A stretch of 64,000 nucleotides of DNA from CP2-2F sp034436355. GTDB taxonomy: Bacteria > Chloroflexota > Anaerolineae > Aggregatilineales > UBA2796. Both the position numbers and the translations under genes were made by a program. The notes under the pieces are model-generated. The model saw only the letters and a list, made by a program, of their open reading frames with translations, searched no databases and had not been told where the DNA came from. The stretch spans positions 21,267-85,266 of the forward strand of contig DAOTVQ010000005.1 of assembly GCA_034436355.1 (NCBI GenBank), in the 5' to 3' direction. Positions 61,380 through 64,000 of this stretch are shown here, piece after piece. Numbering within the stretch: the stretch's first letter is position 1; the number at the start of each line of letters is the position of its first letter.

Positions 61380-61535
61380 TTAGCAACAGGAGCGGTTAAA
61401 GCTGCAATTTCGGAACGTATCGTAACCGCAGTACCCACCTGAGTCGTACTTGTATTTCACAGTGACAGCGCAGGTTTCCCGCTCTCGCGGACCACGGGTC
61501 AAACAGTTAAGAGTTATATAGACGCAATAGAGAAT
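61380..61535 (-). other. Cysteine-rich open frame of 51 codons without a start
   Basis: Directly after the stop of the 61536 gene and in the same frame, 51 codons are open to a TAA at 61380-61382. They contain seven Cys, with TLNCLTRGPRERETCAV, GGYCGYDTFRNCS and a final SCC. There is no ATG and no ribosome binding site before GTG or TTG. It could be the end of a lost small secreted peptide, a readthrough extension, or chance. The composition, with paired Tyr/Cys and a basic stretch, is unusual for non-coding DNA. Confidence 0.3.
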
Positions 61536-63164
61536 TCATGGTGCGCGGAGCGCTTCCACACGCATGGAAGCACTTAAGTGCGCGGTCGCTTGGCAAGCAC
61601 CGTTCGCTTGCGCCCATTCCAGCTTATGAACAAGGCGGAATGGTTTGCCACGCCATGCCGAAAGATCAAGCCTGATGTGTGCGGCTGATTCAGAGAGTGC
61701 TGCCGCTGCTGTCATGATCTGTCCCGTCGGCTGAATGGCGCTCACTTGGAAAACCGAACCATCGGGGCAGGCGAGATTGGCAGTCACATGCAGTGTATAG
61801 CGATAAGGTAGATCAGGGATGCGCCACGCTGCATCGAATGGCACTTCAAAAGCACGTTGCGGCGCCTGATTAAACGCGCCGAGCCTGTGCGCGATCATCC
61901 CTTCGAGGCGCGGCACAGCATTTTGAGCGAATCGCGGCACGAATTCGGCAGTGCAGCCGATCTCGCCGCTGAAGGCATAACGCCATACACACTCAAATTC
62001 GCGCTGAAAGGAAGTTTGGTAGAGCGGCGTGTGAAAAAAGAAGGTCACACCTATCAGACTTGCCAACGCGCCTGTGCTAACCAGCGCAAGATAGCGCCCA
62101 AGACGCCCAACGCGCTTTTGAATCTGCAAAGAAACAATCCATAAGCCTGCTATGGCACAGGCTGCCCATATCAACTGGGTATGCACCAAGTATAAGCTGC
62201 TGGAGATGAGCAGCGGCACAATATCATGGCGTGCCACGCTGATCAGCGCTGCCGCCAGCACAGCGAAAGCGCCAATGCTCGCCAACACACCAACCTCACG
62301 CGGCGCAGCACCTAAACGCAGCAAGGCAACCATGCTAACCATCCCGAGCGCCACGACTGCAAAGCCGAGTCCAATTAGAATGACCTCGTGAACAATGATG
62401 ACATTTCCTAAGAGAATGCCGAAATAAGTGAAACTTCGGCTGATTGAAAAGCCATCTACAGCGACGCTGGCACGCGACTGCACGCCTTCGCCCAGCAGAA
62501 AGCGCGCTGCCAAGAAAAGTGCCGTGACTGCGCCGTAGAAGAACCAAAAGCGCCGTGAGCGCTCGCCGCGCAGCCACGCCGCAGGCAGCCATGCTAACCA
62601 AAGGACTACGCCTGCGCCGTGTGTGAAAAAAGCGACGGCTGCCAAGCCCAACAGCCCATAAAAGCGCCGCCACGCCGACTCAACTGAAACGATCACCCAT
62701 AGACCGAGCAAAAAGCAGGTCACCGTGCCTGCCCAAATCAGGCTGACGCCCCACAAATAGTTGTAGGTGTGGCGTGGCGTGAAAAGCAGGCAGCCAATCA
62801 GCACCATGCCGATCCAGTAAAGTGGCGGCGCGGCGCGCCCAAGCCCACGCCATAGCAGCGTTCCCATCAGGACGTAGTTTAGGCAGACGAGCAGGATAGT
62901 CAGCCATTGCTCCACACGCACATCATAGTTGAACAAGGCTGTGTGTGCTACCGTCACCAAACGCCACACCAGCAAAGGATGCCCGTTATACGGCACAAAC
63001 AAATCGGCTGGCGTTAAGCGCCCATCTTTCATTTTAATGGCAAGCGCTACGCTAACACTCTCTGCCCAATCGTCGTGCGGCGAGAAGTTAAGGCTGTTGC
63101 TGGCTACTGCGAACACCATCGCGGCGATCATCAGTCCACATATGCTGAGTGCGAGCAGGCGCAT
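61536..63164 (-). CDS. Polytopic membrane protein with extracellular tail, GT-C-like
   Basis: A 542-residue protein with about 11 hydrophobic segments in residues 1-390 and a soluble C-terminal part of 150 residues. After the first segment comes NFSPHDDWAESVSVALAIK, an acidic loop like that of GT-C transferases, and the loop FVPYNGHPLLVWR follows. It may transfer or bind a polyprenyl-linked sugar, but no family is certain. AAGGTGA precedes the ATG. A weak promoter lies at 63193-63220, and a terminator is found at 61281. Confidence 0.7.
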   Translation of the reverse strand: MRLLALSICGLMIAAMVFAVASNSLNFSPHDDWAESVSVALAIKMKDGRLTPADLFVPYNGHPLLVWRLVTVAHTALFNYDVRVEQWLTILLVCLNYVLMGTLLWRGLGRAAPPLYWIGMVLIGCLLFTPRHTYNYLWGVSLIWAGTVTCFLLGLWVIVSVESAWRRFYGLLGLAAVAFFTHGAGVVLWLAWLPAAWLRGERSRRFWFFYGAVTALFLAARFLLGEGVQSRASVAVDGFSISRSFTYFGILLGNVIIVHEVILIGLGFAVVALGMVSMVALLRLGAAPREVGVLASIGAFAVLAAALISVARHDIVPLLISSSLYLVHTQLIWAACAIAGLWIVSLQIQKRVGRLGRYLALVSTGALASLIGVTFFFHTPLYQTSFQREFECVWRYAFSGEIGCTAEFVPRFAQNAVPRLEGMIAHRLGAFNQAPQRAFEVPFDAAWRIPDLPYRYTLHVTANLACPDGSVFQVSAIQPTGQIMTAAAALSESAAHIRLDLSAWRGKPFRLVHKLEWAQANGACQATAHLSASMRVEALRAP

Positions 63165-63192
63165 TGACTCACCTTAATATGTTATGAAGGCT

Positions 63193-63220
63193 ATTTTAGC
63201 GTTATGCGATTCGCACACAA
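63193..63220 (-). promoter_or_regulatory. Weak promoter for the 61536-63164 gene
   Basis: On the minus strand TTGTGT (63215-63220) and TAAAAT (63193-63198) are 16 bases apart and about 30 bases upstream of the ATG. Confidence 0.4.
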
Positions 63221-63274
63221 TTTTGGCGTGTACTCGCGCATCAGTCAATGTGCAGCGCTCAATGCGAGTTTCTG

Positions 63275-63296
63275 CGGACGCGCCGAGGCGCGTCCG
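63275..63296. repeat. Perfect GC-rich hairpin
   Basis: CGGACGCGCC (63275-63284) and GGCGCGTCCG (63287-63296) form a 10-bp stem with a two-base centre. It stands between the divergent genes at 63164 and 63428, with no T-run, and resembles the hairpin at 11246-11277 in style but not sequence. Confidence 0.6.
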
Positions 63297-63427
63297 TGTG
63301 ACAACAGACGGACTATATCTCTTGCCACTTTCCAACCAGTAGCATTGTTTTTGTGGGCATTCAATCCAAACCGAAATGCGTCTGCGTATTAAGGTATGTC
63401 GTAGGATAGTTCGATAAGGAAAGACCC

Positions 63428-64000
63428 ATGAAGCGTATGAGATTACTACTGTCCCTGATGTTAGTCAGCATTCTGAGTTGGTCAGTTGTGCAGGTACACG
63501 CGGCGGAAAGCGCCGGGTGCAAAGCCATCAATGCCAATTACGCTCATAATTGGACTACACTGGATAAAAAGAATTACGGGATAGCATACAGTCTCGGTAA
63601 GTTCACGTTCAAAGCGGGCGAGCAACTGAGACTTGAATGGCGGATCTCGTTTGCAGCTAACAAGCCCATTCTAAAGTCAACCGGATTTCTATTTGTTGGG
63701 AATTTGACGGAGAAATTGGAAACTCCAAAGGATAAGACAGAGGGGTTAGTGGCATTAGATATAACCAAGGCGTTAGCTGATAAAAAACAACCCACTGCGA
63801 TCAAAATCTCTGTCTCAAATTTCGCTAACGTAGAGGGAATACAGTATCTAGTGAGTTGCATGCCTGTCGTGGCGATCTCTGTCCCGACTGAGGAGGCGAC
63901 CAATGAGCCAACGGCTGTTCCTACGGAAGCAGCTACGGTTGAGCCAACCTTTGTCCCTACCACTGAGCCAACCTTTGTCCCCACCAGTGAACCGACTACA
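63428..64000 (+). CDS. Secreted Thr/Pro/Glu-rich protein, cut by the window end
   Basis: 191 codons are open from ATG 63428 to the window end, with AAGGA seven bases upstream. A signal peptide (MRLLLSLMLVSILSW, cleaved near QVHAAE) precedes a compact domain of about 125 residues with two Cys (AGCKAINAN and YLVSCMPV) and beta-rich segments such as EQLRLEWRISFA. A tandem linker begins at about residue 160 with repeats of EPTFVPT. The linker shows that another domain or anchor lies beyond the window. No family recognised. Confidence 0.78.
   Translation, partial: MKRMRLLLSLMLVSILSWSVVQVHAAESAGCKAINANYAHNWTTLDKKNYGIAYSLGKFTFKAGEQLRLEWRISFAANKPILKSTGFLFVGNLTEKLETPKDKTEGLVALDITKALADKKQPTAIKISVSNFANVEGIQYLVSCMPVVAISVPTEEATNEPTAVPTEAATVEPTFVPTTEPTFVPTSEPTT

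Noticed and set aside
61530..61540. TGA readthrough or selenocysteine in the 61536 gene
   Set aside because: No SECIS-like hairpin is evident after the TGA and the gene product is complete without it. Kept only as a possible origin of the cysteine-rich frame.
63574..63984. Minus-strand frame with VGTKVGSTVAASVGTAVG-like repeats
   Set aside because: It is the antisense of the Thr/Pro-rich linker in the exported protein starting at 63428.

Overview
The window looks like a chromosomal segment of a Chloroflexota bacterium, most likely Anaerolineae-like. The signs are moderately GC-rich coding DNA, many secreted proteins with Thr/Pro linkers of the PTPTP type, abundant WD40/TolB-like beta-propellers, GAF-PAS-cyclase sensors and WXG100 proteins. 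This placement is inferred from style and not from a marker phylogeny. No tRNA, rRNA, CRISPR array, transposase or integrase was seen.

Positions 1-10967 carry mostly ordinary genes: a membrane-anchored protein, rpmB (L28), a GT4 glycosyltransferase coupled to a GT-C-like membrane protein, a TIR protein with a PH/GRAM-like tail, and a tightly coupled run of DinB, dienelactone-hydrolase-like, lipB and a small conserved gene. A secreted propeller/PPC protein follows. Positions 10968-18114 hold the first striking locus. A long hairpin-rich leader precedes three tandem units, each a WXG100-headed HELGH metallopeptidase-like protein followed by a Sec-secreted beta-propeller. The heads are almost identical and the C-terminal parts diverged. 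The second copy has a 30-bp in-frame deletion and the third a 38-bp frameshifting deletion, both bounded by short direct repeats.

Positions 18200-43063 are largely housekeeping: archaeal-type tyrosyl-tRNA synthetase, GH13 glucosidase, PduO-type adenosyltransferase, murE, methylmalonate-semialdehyde dehydrogenase, a thioredoxin paired with a Tat-exported YkuD-like protein that lacks its catalytic Cys/His, an rmlD-VOC-ABC operon, a HAD-Hsp70-HEAT-SpoU operon, two GAF/PAS/cyclase paralogues, an 11-repeat secreted WD40 protein, a FixH-like lipoprotein with a polyferredoxin membrane protein, and an XdhC-family protein.

Positions 43296-56781 are the second striking locus, a mosaic of secreted proteins. 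It begins with a large beta-helix/propeller protein whose signal peptide is out of frame at a C10 tract. Then come repeated cassettes of signal peptide, variable propeller and a near-identical CBM3 module of about 510 bp. In two cassettes the CBM3 stop overlaps a GTG start of a second gene, which opens with a shared cysteine-containing linker and continues into a variable, AT-richer domain of unknown function. The last cassettes are broken: CBM3 is cut to a stub and joined to an orphan propeller, and a small gene remnant sits between. The pattern suggests recombination at conserved GC-rich blocks that shuffles variable domains.

Positions 56782-64000 carry a helical-protein remnant, a three-gene ABC-2 export operon with a degenerate M1-peptidase-like domain, a short cysteine-rich open frame, a polytopic membrane protein and the start of a secreted Thr/Pro-rich protein. 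Many genes have a TACAAT or TATAAT -10 element about 35-50 bases before the start with a weak -35, and GGAG/TTTGGAG ribosome binding sites.
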